Shown here: piece by piece, positions 26,388 through 35,574 of the stretch
How the letters are laid out: the number at the start of each line of letters is the position of its first letter
How positions within the stretch are numbered: position 1 is the first letter of the stretch
Origin: Geothrix oryzae
GTDB taxonomy: Bacteria; Acidobacteriota; Holophagae; Holophagales; Holophagaceae
NCBI RefSeq assembly: GCF_030295385.1
Contig: NZ_AP027079.1
Coordinates: forward strand, 3,201,982 to 3,265,981
DNA: 64,000 nucleotides
Reading direction: 5' to 3'
Translations under genes and position numbers: made by a program
The notes under the pieces: generated by a model
The model's input: the letters and a program-made list of their open reading frames with translations, nothing else
Told to the model about the DNA's origin: nothing
The model's database searches: none

Positions 26388-27074
26388 ATGAGCATCCCGA
26401 CCCATGTTGCGATCATCATGGACGGCAATGGCCGTTGGGCGGCGCAGCGGGGCTGGCCGCGGATCAAGGGCCACAAGGCCGGGGTGCAGGCGGTGGAGCG
26501 CATCCTGGAGGCCGCCTCGAATGCGGGCATCCGGCACCTGAGTCTCTACGCCTTCTCCACAGAGAACTGGAAGCGCCCCCCGCAGGAAGTGGGGGCCCTC
26601 ATGGCCCTCCTCCGCATGTACCTCCGCATGTTCGTCCACCAGCTCACCAAGAAGGGCATCCGCTTCCACCACCTGGGCGCCCTCGAGGGCATGCCCGCGG
26701 GCATCCAGGCGGACATGAAGACCCTGGAGGCGGCCACCGCCCAGAACACCGGCATGACCTTCCACCTGGCCGTGAACTACGGGTCCCGATTGGAGCTGGC
26801 CCAGGCTGCCCGGCGCTGCGTCGAGGACGGCCTCCGGCCCGAGCAGGTGGATGAGGCGGCCCTGGGGGCCCGGCTCTGGACGGCCGGCGTGCCCGATGTG
26901 GACCTGCTCATCCGCACCAGCGGCGAGCACCGCATCTCGAACTTCCTGCTCTGGCAGTCCGCCTACGCCGAACTTCACATGACCGACCTCCTCTGGCCCG
27001 ACTTCGGTCCCGCGGAACTGCAGGAAGCACTCGACGACTACGCCCAGCGCGAACGACGCTTCGGGGGGATCTGA
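26388..27074 (+). CDS. uppS: Undecaprenyl diphosphate synthase
   Basis: A 228-residue cis-prenyltransferase that extends farnesyl diphosphate with isopentenyl diphosphate to C55 undecaprenyl diphosphate, the lipid carrier for peptidoglycan and O-antigen. The signature HVAIIMDGNGRWA has catalytic D12; also present are GHKAG, SLYAFSTENWKRP, FHLAVNYGSR and the C-terminal IRTSGEHRISNFLLWQSAYAEL with the IPP-binding Arg/Ser residues. The ATG at 26388 has no Shine-Dalgarno of its own and sits directly behind a tandem duplication of its own start, which suggests altered translation initiation. It overlaps cdsA by 1 nt (TGATG) and heads the uppS-cdsA-dxr-rseP operon. Confidence 0.96.
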   Translation: MSIPTHVAIIMDGNGRWAAQRGWPRIKGHKAGVQAVERILEAASNAGIRHLSLYAFSTENWKRPPQEVGALMALLRMYLRMFVHQLTKKGIRFHHLGALEGMPAGIQADMKTLEAATAQNTGMTFHLAVNYGSRLELAQAARRCVEDGLRPEQVDEAALGARLWTAGVPDVDLLIRTSGEHRISNFLLWQSAYAELHMTDLLWPDFGPAELQEALDDYAQRERRFGGI

Positions 27075-27958
27075 TGGAACGGACCACGCCCAAGGTGGAC
27101 ACGAAGAACATGACCGTGCGCGTGAGCACAGCCCTGGTCTTCGGGGTCTTCTTCTTCAGCCTCCTATGGCTCGGCGACCGGCCCTGGGCCCCCTGGACCT
27201 ACCTGGCCCTCATGGCCCTGGCCACCGTCATGGGCGTTCGCGAGCTGACCCTCATGGCCCGGGTGCGGGGCTTCAACCCCTCCCTGGCCGCCGGGTCCCT
27301 GGTGGGCTGCGGCATCCTGGCCCACTTCTTCCTCGCCACGGGGAGCCACGATCCCCTGCCCCTCTGGCTCGTCTTCGCCGCCGGGGCCCTGGTGATCCAC
27401 TTCGGGGCCCTCTTCTTCGATCCGAAGTTGGAGGAGGCCCTGCCGAGCCAGGCCATCACCTGGCTGGGCGCCCTCTACCTGGGCTTCGGCCTGGGCTTCC
27501 AGCAGAAGCTCTTCATGCTGCAGGGCACCCTGCCCAAGACCGGCAGCCGCCTCATCCTGGCCCTCTTCATCATCACCTGGTTCGGCGACACCGCCGCCTA
27601 CTTCGTGGGCAGCTACTTCGGGCGTCGCAAGCTGGCCCCCAAGGTCAGCCCCAAGAAGAGCTGGGAAGGGGCCTTCGGCAACCTGGGGGGCAACCTCCTG
27701 GGCGCCTTCCTGATGCAGGCCACGGTCTGCCCCGAGTGGTCCCTGGTGGATGTCGTGTCCCTGGGCCTGCTGCTGGGCATCGCGGGCCAGCTGGGCGACC
27801 TGGTGGAAAGCACCTGGAAGCGCAGCGCCGGCGTGAAGGACTCCTGCGTCGGGGTGAGCATCCCCGGCCACGGCGGCATCCTCGACCGCGTCGACAGCCT
27901 GGTCTTCGCGGCGCCGGTGCTCTATGCCTATGTGCATTTCGTCCACGGGTTCAACTGA
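27074..27958 (+). CDS. cdsA: Phosphatidate cytidylyltransferase
   Basis: A 294-residue integral membrane enzyme that makes CDP-diacylglycerol from phosphatidate and CTP, the branch point for phospholipids. About eight TM helices are visible from residue 17 on. The C-terminal CdsA signature is intact: SPKKSWEGAFGNLGGNLLG, GQLGDLVESTWKRSAGVKDS and IPGHGGILDRVDSL with the metal-binding Asp residues. The start overlaps the uppS stop (TGATG), so the genes are coupled. Downstream, where dxr normally follows at once, an inverted-repeat-bounded GxxExxY gene begins 2 nt after the stop. Confidence 0.95.
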   Translation: MERTTPKVDTKNMTVRVSTALVFGVFFFSLLWLGDRPWAPWTYLALMALATVMGVRELTLMARVRGFNPSLAAGSLVGCGILAHFFLATGSHDPLPLWLVFAAGALVIHFGALFFDPKLEEALPSQAITWLGALYLGFGLGFQQKLFMLQGTLPKTGSRLILALFIITWFGDTAAYFVGSYFGRRKLAPKVSPKKSWEGAFGNLGGNLLGAFLMQATVCPEWSLVDVVSLGLLLGIAGQLGDLVESTWKRSAGVKDSCVGVSIPGHGGILDRVDSLVFAAPVLYAYVHFVHGFN

Positions 27959-27959
27959 T

Positions 27960-28426
27960 CTCCACGAAGGACACGAAGGGACCGAATGGACACGAAGGAA
28001 CTGCGCTTTAAAGACGAGGTGTTCTCTATCGTCGGCGCAGCCATCGAGGTCCATCGGGCCCTGGGGCCAGGCTTCCTAGAAGCGGTCTACGCGGAGGCCT
28101 TCGCCAAGGAGATGGCTCTTGCAGGGATCCCCTTCGAGCAGGAAGTGCTCCTCCAGATCCACTACAAAGGCGAACCCTTGAAGAAGACATACCGGGCTGA
28201 TTTCGTGGCTTTCGGATCTATTCTCGTGGAACTTAAGGCCGCCGATGGGCTTGGCGAGTCCGACCGCGCTCAGCTCCTGAATTACCTTAAGGCCACTGGA
28301 CATCCCGTCGGGGTGCTTCTGAACTTCGGCCATCATCCCAAACTCGAATGGATTCGAATGGTGAATTAATTTTCTGAATTCTCTTTCTTCGTGTCTTTAT
28401 TGCTCTCCTTCGTGTCCTTCGTGGAG
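27960..28426. mobile_element. Inverted-repeat-bounded cassette carrying a GxxExxY gene
   Basis: The outer ends are perfect 20-bp inverted repeats: CTCCACGAAGGACACGAAGG at 27960-27979 and its complement at 28407-28426. The similarity continues inward with gaps to about 28002 and 28385 (a further GACACGAAG copy on each side). The enclosed DNA is less GC-rich than its neighbours and interrupts the usual cdsA-dxr junction. The right repeat contains the GGAGG that serves dxr. There is no transposase; mobility is inferred. Confidence 0.7.
27986..28369 (+). CDS. GxxExxY family protein (PD-(D/E)XK nuclease-like fold)
   Basis: A 127-residue protein of the GxxExxY family, named for GPGFLEAVY seen at about residues 27-35. 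The family has a PD-(D/E)XK nuclease-like core; here YRADFVAFGSILVELKAA carries the Asp and the ExK pair expected for it, and FEQEV and the Gln of SDRAQLLNYLKATG agree. No biological role is established. Codon use and base composition (ending in an AT-rich GTGAATTAATTTTCTGAATTC) differ from the adjoining genes. The gene lies within 20-bp inverted repeats and begins 28 nt after cdsA. It is probably acquired; read-through from the operon would express it. Confidence 0.88.
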   Translation: MDTKELRFKDEVFSIVGAAIEVHRALGPGFLEAVYAEAFAKEMALAGIPFEQEVLLQIHYKGEPLKKTYRADFVAFGSILVELKAADGLGESDRAQLLNYLKATGHPVGVLLNFGHHPKLEWIRMVN

Positions 28427-28438
28427 GTCCTTTCTCCC

Positions 28439-29593
28439 ATGCGCCACCTCGCCCTCCTCGGCTCCACCGGGAGCATCGGCACCTCCACGCTGGCGGTGGT
28501 GCAGGCCCACCCCGAGCGGCTCCGCGTGGTGGCCCTGGCCGCGGGACGGAACCGGGAGCTGCTGAAGGATCAGTGCGAGGCCTTCCGGCCCCGCTGCGTG
28601 TCCGTGGGTTCGCAGGAGGACGCCCAGTGGCTGCGCGCCCAACTCTCCTACCAGCCTGAGCTGCACTGGGGCCCCGAGGGGCTCCTGGCCTGCGCCCTCC
28701 ATGCCGAGGCCGACACGGTGGTGGCGGCCATCGTGGGCAGCGCCGGGTTGGCCAGCACCGAGGCGGCACTGCGGGCCGGCCGCCGGGTCTGCGTGGCCAA
28801 CAAGGAATCCCTGGTGGTGGGCGGCGCCCTCATGCACGAGGCGGCCCTGGCCGGCGGCGGGGAGCTGCTGCCCGTGGACAGCGAGCATGCGGCCCTGCAC
28901 CAGCTGCTGGACGGGCGCGATCCGGCCTCCATCCGCGAGGTCCGCATCACGGCCAGCGGCGGCCCCTTCCGCGACTGGCCCCTGGCTCGCATCCAGGCCG
29001 CCACCATCGAGCAGGCCCTCAACCATCCCACCTGGAAGATGGGACCCAAGATCACCATCGACAGCGCCACCCTCATGAACAAGGGCCTGGAGGTCATCGA
29101 GGCCTCCGTCCTGTTCGGCCTCCGGGCGGACCAGGTGGCCGTCACCGTGCACCCCCAGAGCCAAGTGCACGCGATGGTCGGCTTCCATGACGGCAGCTAC
29201 CAGCTGCAGGTCTGCGCCAACGACATGAAGCTGCCCATCCAGTACTGCCTGCTGTACCCGGACAAGCAGCCGGGCCCCGTGGCGCCCTACCCCTGGGAGG
29301 AGGCCCGCGCCTGGACCTTCGAGGCCCCGGATCTGGACCGCTTCCCCTGCCTGGGTCTGGCCTTCGAGGCCCTGCGGGAGGGCGGCACCGCCCCGGCCCT
29401 CCTGAATGCCGCCAACGAGGTGGCCGTGGCCGCTTTCCTCCAAGGGCGCCTCGGATTCTGGGACATCCAGGCCTGCAACCGGGACACCCTGTCCCGGCTT
29501 CCCGCGGAACCCCTGGGGTCGCTTCCCCAAGTGCTGGATGCAGACCAGGCCGCGAGGCGTCATGCTGAAGGATGGGTCCGAGCCCGGACCTGA
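28439..29593 (+). CDS. dxr: 1-deoxy-D-xylulose-5-phosphate reductoisomerase
   Basis: A 384-residue enzyme for the second step of the MEP isoprenoid pathway: rearrangement and NADPH reduction of DXP to 2-C-methyl-D-erythritol 4-phosphate. It begins MRHLALLGSTGSIGTSTL, the NADPH-binding fold; VANKESLVVGG and PVDSEHAALHQ carry the metal and substrate residues, and ITASGGPFRDWPL and HPTWKMGPKITIDSATLMNKGLE (residues in both motifs bind DXP) are intact. The ATG at 28439 fits the family start; its GGAGG, 11 nt upstream, lies in the right inverted repeat of the GxxExxY cassette. Its product feeds UppS encoded three genes upstream, so the operon is functionally coherent. Confidence 0.97.
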   Translation: MRHLALLGSTGSIGTSTLAVVQAHPERLRVVALAAGRNRELLKDQCEAFRPRCVSVGSQEDAQWLRAQLSYQPELHWGPEGLLACALHAEADTVVAAIVGSAGLASTEAALRAGRRVCVANKESLVVGGALMHEAALAGGGELLPVDSEHAALHQLLDGRDPASIREVRITASGGPFRDWPLARIQAATIEQALNHPTWKMGPKITIDSATLMNKGLEVIEASVLFGLRADQVAVTVHPQSQVHAMVGFHDGSYQLQVCANDMKLPIQYCLLYPDKQPGPVAPYPWEEARAWTFEAPDLDRFPCLGLAFEALREGGTAPALLNAANEVAVAAFLQGRLGFWDIQACNRDTLSRLPAEPLGSLPQVLDADQAARRHAEGWVRART

Positions 29594-29606
29594 TCTTCGG
29601 GTGTCC

Positions 29607-30743
29607 ATGAACCGTCTTCGCCTCTCTCTGTCGTCTGTCTTTGCGATCGCCGCCGTGTCCGTCCTCGCCTTCAAGCTGCCCGGCGTCGGCTTCTGGGGCC
29701 CCATCCTGATGCTGGGCGGCCTGATCTTCCTCCACGAGGGAGGGCATTTCCTGGCCGCCAAGAGCATGGGCATGCCCGTGGAGGTCTTCTCCCTGGGCTT
29801 CGGCACTCGCCTCTTCGGGTTCAAGTGGCGCGAAACGGATGTGCGCCTCTCCATCCTGCCCCTGGGCGGCTATGTGAAGCTGGCGGGCTTCAATCCCGAG
29901 GAACCCGGCGCCGAGGATCCCTACGGCTTCCTGCAGCAGCCCTTCCGCAAGCGCATGCTCTTCTACAGCGGCGGCATCCTGGCGAACCTGGCCACCACGC
30001 TGGTGCTCTTCACCGCCGTGGGCATCCACCAGGCGCGCGTCACCAAGGTGCTGGAGACCTGGACCGTGGTCGAGGTGGTCCCCGGCAGCGCGGCCGAGCA
30101 GGGTGGCCTCAAGGCCGGCGACGAGCTCCGCGGCATCGGGGACCTGAACTTCCCGGGCACGGAGTGGGAGGCCGCCGTGGCCTACATCCAGGCGCACGCG
30201 GATCAGCCCGTCCCCTTCCGCCTCACCCGCGAGGGCAAGCCCCTGGAGCTCCCCCTCACGCCCCGCGCCGAGGGCGGCAAGGGCCGACTGGGCTTCATGC
30301 CCCTGCCCGTGCCCACGCCCCTGGAGTTCCGGCCCTTCCGGCCCGGCGACCTGCTGGAGGGCGGCCGCTACGCCGTGGGCACCTCCTGGCGCCTCACGGG
30401 CCAGGTCTTCGGCTTCCTCAAGCGGCTCGTCAGCTTCCAGGCCAAGAGCGCCGAAGTGGCCGGACCCATCGGCATCATCCGCCAGGGCAGCCGCGCCGCC
30501 CAGCACGGCTGGGAGACCTTCCTCTTCATGTGCGGCGCCATCAGCCTGCAGCTGGCCATCCTCAACGCCCTGCCCATCCCGGCCCTGGATGGCGGCCACA
30601 TGGCCCTGCTGGCCTACGAGAAACTCCGCCGCAAGGACCTGACCATCGAACTGAAGGAGAAGATCCTCACGGGGGGCTTCCTCCTGCTGGCCTCCCTCAT
30701 GGCCCTGGTGATCTTCCTCGACCTCCTGAAGCTGAGGAAGTAG
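29607..30743 (+). CDS. rseP: RseP/YaeL-type site-2 intramembrane zinc metalloprotease
   Basis: A 378-residue multi-spanning protease that cuts TM segments of anti-sigma factors or signal-peptide remnants. HEGGH at 43-47 in the first TM region is the HExxH zinc site; the C-terminal NALPIPALDGGHM supplies the third ligand (LDG motif). One PDZ domain lies between (about 150-225, VVEVVPGSAAEQGGLKAGDELRGIG); E. coli RseP has two, so this is the shorter form common outside the Gammaproteobacteria. TM segments are near 10-25, 35-55, 118-138, 310-335 and 350-373. The start at 29607 follows dxr by 13 nt; the ribosome site is weak. It ends the operon, convergent with a histidine kinase gene. Confidence 0.94.
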   Translation: MNRLRLSLSSVFAIAAVSVLAFKLPGVGFWGPILMLGGLIFLHEGGHFLAAKSMGMPVEVFSLGFGTRLFGFKWRETDVRLSILPLGGYVKLAGFNPEEPGAEDPYGFLQQPFRKRMLFYSGGILANLATTLVLFTAVGIHQARVTKVLETWTVVEVVPGSAAEQGGLKAGDELRGIGDLNFPGTEWEAAVAYIQAHADQPVPFRLTREGKPLELPLTPRAEGGKGRLGFMPLPVPTPLEFRPFRPGDLLEGGRYAVGTSWRLTGQVFGFLKRLVSFQAKSAEVAGPIGIIRQGSRAAQHGWETFLFMCGAISLQLAILNALPIPALDGGHMALLAYEKLRRKDLTIELKEKILTGGFLLLASLMALVIFLDLLKLRK

Positions 30744-30782
30744 CCCCAAGCCCCAGTTGGGCCCCAATTGGGCCCGGCCCGC

Positions 30783-32141
<1,359 letters not shown>

Positions 32142-32211
32142 GGGGGTCGTCCAGCTGCCAAGAGGCTAGCGCACTCCGGCCGTCCGCGGCACGACGCAGG
32201 TCACAGCCCCA

Positions 32212-32949
32212 TCACAGCCCTAGGCGCTCCTTCAGCCTCGGGGTCACGCTGCGACTCACCTCCAGGTCCAGGCCCTCGCCCACGCGCACCGCGGCGCGAC
32301 CGCCCTCCAGCGGTCGGAGGCCCAGCACCGCCTCCGGTCGCAGGAGCAGGTGCCGCTGGATGCGCACCAGCTCCACGCCCGGAAAGGCGGCCTCGACCTC
32401 CGCCAGGGTCGTCCAGGCGGTCCGGTGGCGCTGCGGGGTGCCCTGCGCCGGCGCCCAGGCCCAGACGACCTCCTCCTCCACCTCGAAGTGGGTGGTGCGC
32501 CGGAGGTCGAGGAACACATGGCCCTCCCCGGCCTTCACGGGGAAGCGGGGGGAGGGCGCCGGGGCGGCCTCGGCGCGCCGGGGGGCGCCCTCCCGCAGCC
32601 GCGCCAGCGTCCGGGCCAGGCGGTCGGCGGAGATGGGCTTCAGGAGGTAGTCGGCGGCCGCCGCCTCGAAGGCCCGCACCGCATGTTCCGAATGGGCGGT
32701 GACGAACACCACCGGCGGGCCCTGACGACCGTCCGCCAGCTCGGCGGCCACCTCCAGCCCCGTGGCCCCCGGCATCTGGATGTCCAGGAACAGCGCATCC
32801 ACATCCTTGGGCTCCCGCAGCCAGGCCAGCACCGCAGCGCCATCCGCCAGCTCGGCCTTCACCTCGCAGCCGGCCTCCCGCAGCAGCCGCGCCAAGCGGG
32901 CCCGCGCCAGGGGTTCGTCGTCGGCCAGGGCCACGCGCAGGGGTTTCAT
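32212..32949 (-). CDS. LytTR-family response regulator
   Basis: A 245-residue regulator. The receiver (1-115) has D10/D11, phospho-acceptor D56 (LFLDIQMPG) and K in LLKPIS. The C-terminal LytTR DNA-binding domain (about 140-243) shows HFEVEEEVVWAWA, TLAEVEAAFPG and VRIQRHLLLRPEAVLGL, matching LytR/AlgR proteins that bind paired direct repeats. It overlaps the stop of the cognate LytS-type kinase gene by 4 nt (ATGA). Relatives control autolysis, alginate, bacteriocin or pyruvate-responsive uptake genes; the target here is unknown, and no likely target stands beside it. Confidence 0.94.
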   Translation of the reverse strand: MKPLRVALADDEPLARARLARLLREAGCEVKAELADGAAVLAWLREPKDVDALFLDIQMPGATGLEVAAELADGRQGPPVVFVTAHSEHAVRAFEAAAADYLLKPISADRLARTLARLREGAPRRAEAAPAPSPRFPVKAGEGHVFLDLRRTTHFEVEEEVVWAWAPAQGTPQRHRTAWTTLAEVEAAFPGVELVRIQRHLLLRPEAVLGLRPLEGGRAAVRVGEGLDLEVSRSVTPRLKERLGL

Positions 32950-34037
32950 CGGCGCACCTCCAGATGCGGCAGGTCCACGGTGGCCACGGTGCGGTCGCCC
33001 TCGGTGCGCAGGTGGAGGGTCGCCGCCGGACCATAGGCCAGCCGCAGCCGGGCCTCTAGGTTGCGCAGGCCCACCCCCGCGCCGGGCACCAGGCCCAGGC
33101 CGCGGCCCGAGTTCTCCACCCGCAGGCGGAGACCCGCCCCTTCACGGTGGAGGGAAATCACCAGCTCCCCGCCTTCCGGGTGGGGCGCGATGCCGTGCTT
33201 CAGGGCGTTTTCCACCAGGGGCTGCAGCAGGAAGGGGGGGGCGGGCACCGCGTCGCAGGCCGGATCCCAGTCCCAGCGGACCCGCAGGCGGGCGCCGAGC
33301 CGCAGCCCCTCCACCGCGAGGAACCGCTGCACGAGGCTGCGCTCCTCGCCCAGGGGCGCCGTGGCCCGGTCCCCATGGCGGAGGAGGGCCCGGTACAGCT
33401 CGGACAGATCCAGAATGGCCTGCTCGGCCGCCAGGGGATCCTGCCGCACCAGCTCGGCCAGCCCGTTCAAGGAGTTGAACAGGACATGGGGGCTCAGCTG
33501 GCCCCGCAGCAGCACCCACTGGGCCTCGTCCAGCTTCGCCGCCATGGCCGCCTTTTCCTCGCCCGTGATCACCGAGAACGAGATGATGCCCCCGATGATG
33601 GTCATCATGGGCGCCCCCACGAAGAGGTTGACCGTGAGGATCCCCCGGAAGCTGCCCTTGGCCCCTTGCGCCAGCCCCAGGGCCTCGCCCTTCAGGTTGG
33701 CGTTGCGCACCATGAACCAGCTGAGGGCGACCAGCACCAGCACCACCAACGCATTGAAGAGCAGGGCCTGGGCCAGGCCGCGCCCGAGGGGCGCGCGGGA
33801 GCGGTCGTCTCCGGTCCAGCGCCAGGGCAGGGGGCTGAGGAAGCCATAGGAGAAGGACACCAGGAAGGGCATCAGCAGCGCGTTGGCCACGGCCCCGGGG
33901 TGCTTGAGCTGGACCGAAGCCGGCACCAGCACGAACTGGAAGGCCGTGAACAGCAGGGCGAAGGCCAGCACCACGGCCCAGGGCGTCCGCTGCCGCAGAC
34001 GCTCCCGGAAGTGCTGTTGGAGGGGGCCGAGGCGCAT
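32946..34037 (-). CDS. LytS/YehU-family sensor histidine kinase
   Basis: A 363-residue kinase of the His_kinase family. Four TM segments fill the first part (about 20-40, 52-68, 88-110 and 135-156). The phosphorylation site H184 is in the family motif LSPHVLFNSLNGL, and a HATPase_c-type ATP domain follows with LLQPLVENALKHGI (N-box) and GAGVGLRNLEARL. There is no GAF or PAS input domain, so the membrane part is the likely sensor, as in YehU/BtsS. The ATG at 34037 is chosen because upstream codons encode an unlikely Gly/Pro/Arg-rich stretch. It is coupled to the LytTR regulator by a 4-nt overlap and divergent from the peroxidase gene. Confidence 0.92.
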   Translation of the reverse strand: MRLGPLQQHFRERLRQRTPWAVVLAFALLFTAFQFVLVPASVQLKHPGAVANALLMPFLVSFSYGFLSPLPWRWTGDDRSRAPLGRGLAQALLFNALVVLVLVALSWFMVRNANLKGEALGLAQGAKGSFRGILTVNLFVGAPMMTIIGGIISFSVITGEEKAAMAAKLDEAQWVLLRGQLSPHVLFNSLNGLAELVRQDPLAAEQAILDLSELYRALLRHGDRATAPLGEERSLVQRFLAVEGLRLGARLRVRWDWDPACDAVPAPPFLLQPLVENALKHGIAPHPEGGELVISLHREGAGLRLRVENSGRGLGLVPGAGVGLRNLEARLRLAYGPAATLHLRTEGDRTVATVDLPHLEVRR

Positions 34038-34220
34038 GGTGCAAGCATGCCCGAGGCCCGGCCGTCTTCGTAGGCCCCCGGTGGACCCCTCCGGCGGGCG
34101 GGCCCCCGGGGCCGCCGGGGGGCCTGGAGCTTCCGCCCAGCCGGGCCCGGAACGGAACGCCCCCGGCCGGCACCCAATCAGCACCGCCGACCCCGTCCGC
34201 CATCCCCACCCGGAGCCCCC

Positions 34221-34775
34221 ATGCGCCGTCCGTTCCTACCTGCCATCCCCGCCATGCTCGCCCTCGCCACGAGCCTGTCCCTGACCGCCGCCGAAAGGAA
34301 GGTGCCCATGTCCCTGCACGAACTCACCCTCAACACCCTCGAGGGCAAGCCCCAGTCCCTCGCCGCCTACAAGGGCAAGGTGGTGCTGGCCGTGAATGTG
34401 GCCAGCGAGTGCGGCTACACCCCCCAGTACGCGGGGCTCCAGAAGCTCTACCGCGAATACAAAGACCGGGGGCTGGTCGTCCTCGGCTTCCCCTGCAACC
34501 AGTTCGGCGGCCAGGAACCCGGCAGCGCCGCCCAGATCGAGTCGTTCTGCCAGAAGAACTACGGCGTCACCTTCCCCCTCTTCGAGAAACTCGAGGTGAA
34601 AGGCCCCGGCCAGGCCCCCGTGTACCAGTTCCTCACCGCCAAGCACGGCGAGCCGGCGTGGAACTTCCACAAGTACCTCGTCGGCAAGGACGGGCAGGTG
34701 ATCCAGGCCTTCGGCAGCAAGGTGACTCCCGACGGCCCCGAACTGAAGGCCGCCCTCGAGGCGGCGCTGAAATAG
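34221..34775 (+). CDS. Glutathione peroxidase-family thiol peroxidase, exported
   Basis: A 184-residue thioredoxin-fold peroxidase that reduces hydrogen or lipid peroxides. The peroxidatic Cys64 lies in NVASECGYTPQY; FPCNQFGGQEPG and AWNFHKYLV supply the Gln and Trp/Asn of the catalytic tetrad. It is the Cys form, with no in-frame TGA for selenocysteine, and such enzymes generally use thioredoxin rather than glutathione. Residues 1-23 form a signal peptide (AMLALATSLSLTAA), so it acts in the periplasm; a second in-frame ATG at residue 30 would give a cytoplasmic form. The stop codon abuts an 85-bp double inverted repeat that separates it from convergent marC. Confidence 0.93.
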   Translation: MRRPFLPAIPAMLALATSLSLTAAERKVPMSLHELTLNTLEGKPQSLAAYKGKVVLAVNVASECGYTPQYAGLQKLYREYKDRGLVVLGFPCNQFGGQEPGSAAQIESFCQKNYGVTFPLFEKLEVKGPGQAPVYQFLTAKHGEPAWNFHKYLVGKDGQVIQAFGSKVTPDGPELKAALEAALK

Positions 34776-34860
34776 GCTGGTCGCGGAAGGCGCGGAATGA
34801 AAACCGCGTGTTCTTGATTCCGCGGTTTTCCGTGAGCCTTCTGCGCCTTCCGCGACCAGC
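34776..34860. terminator. 85-bp nested inverted repeat between convergent stop codons
   Basis: The outer arms are a perfect 18-bp pair (GCTGGTCGCGGAAGGCGC at 34776-34793; complement at 34843-34860). The inner arms are a perfect 10-bp pair (GAAAACCGCG at 34799-34808; complement at 34821-34830) around a 12-nt loop. The inner GGTTTT tract gives T-runs on both strands. It fills exactly the gap between the two stop codons and should terminate both genes. Confidence 0.85.
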
Positions 34861-35546
34861 TACTTGATCGTCACCACGGCCGCCGGGGGCGCCTCGCGCA
34901 TCTCGAGGTAGAGGGCCTTCACGCCGTTGATGAGGAACTGCATGGCCACGGCGGCGAGGATCAGGCCCATGAGCTTGTTCACCACCTTGGTGCCGATGGC
35001 GCCCAGTCGGGAGAACACGGCCGGGGCCTTGCGCAGGAAGAGGTAGACGATCCAGGTGTTCAGCAGGATCGCCACCAGCACCACGCCGTACTCCAGCCAG
35101 GTCACGCCCGCAATCATGCCCATCACCGTGGACAGGGTGCCGGGCCCCGCCACCAGGGGGATGCCGAAGGGGATAATGGCGAAGTCCTCGGGCAGCTTGC
35201 GGCTGGCCTCGGCCTTCTCGTCCTCGGTGCTGCGCTCGCGGGGATCCTCGCCGTAGAGCATGGAGATGGCGCGGTAGAGCACCAGCACGCCGCCCACGAA
35301 TCGCATGGCGAGCGCCGTGAAGCCGAAGATGCTGAAGATGAACTGGCCCACCAGCGCGAAGGCCAGCATGGCCGCCCCCGCCGTGAGGGCGGCCTTCTTG
35401 GCGCTGCGGCGCAGGGCCGGGCTTTCCATGCCCGTGGTGGCGCTGGCGAAGATGGCCGCCGCGCTGATGGGGTTGAGCACCGAGAACAGCGAAGTCGCCA
35501 CGCCGAGGGCGAAGGACCAGGTGGGCAGGGGGCCGAGGTGGGGCAT
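34860..35546 (-). CDS. MarC-family integral membrane protein
   Basis: A 228-residue inner-membrane protein of the MarC/YchE family. Six TM helices are visible (about 10-30, 50-72, 75-95, 120-142, 146-168 and 188-208). Family features are FSVLNPISAAAIFAS at the start, FGIPLVAGPGTLSTVMG in the middle and KLMGLILAAVAMQFLINGV at the end. The name comes from the mar locus, but a role in antibiotic resistance has been disproved and the true function is unknown. It is divergent from an acyltransferase gene with only 28 bp between the starts, which contain the palindrome GTAGCGCTAC (35556-35565). Confidence 0.92.
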   Translation of the reverse strand: MPHLGPLPTWSFALGVATSLFSVLNPISAAAIFASATTGMESPALRRSAKKAALTAGAAMLAFALVGQFIFSIFGFTALAMRFVGGVLVLYRAISMLYGEDPRERSTEDEKAEASRKLPEDFAIIPFGIPLVAGPGTLSTVMGMIAGVTWLEYGVVLVAILLNTWIVYLFLRKAPAVFSRLGAIGTKVVNKLMGLILAAVAMQFLINGVKALYLEMREAPPAAVVTIK

Positions 35547-35574
35547 GGCCCAACTGTAGCGCTACCATGGCCCC

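Larger units (their letters stand above)
26173..26417 (+). repeat. 106-bp tandem duplication of the uppS start region (2.3 copies)
   Basis: Copies begin at 26173 and 26279 (106 bp each); the third, partial copy of 33 bp at 26385-26417 is the real 5' end of uppS. Each full copy consists of a 33-bp uppS start segment followed by 73 bp holding two hairpins (GTATGCCC-TGC-GGGCATAC and a GAGGCCGG...CCGGCCTC stem). Copy 1 has diverged slightly; copies 2 and 3 are identical over the start segment. Confidence 0.93.

Noticed and set aside
34395..34440. Selenocysteine form of glutathione peroxidase
   Set aside because: The active-site codon is TGC (Cys64); there is no in-frame TGA or SECIS hairpin.
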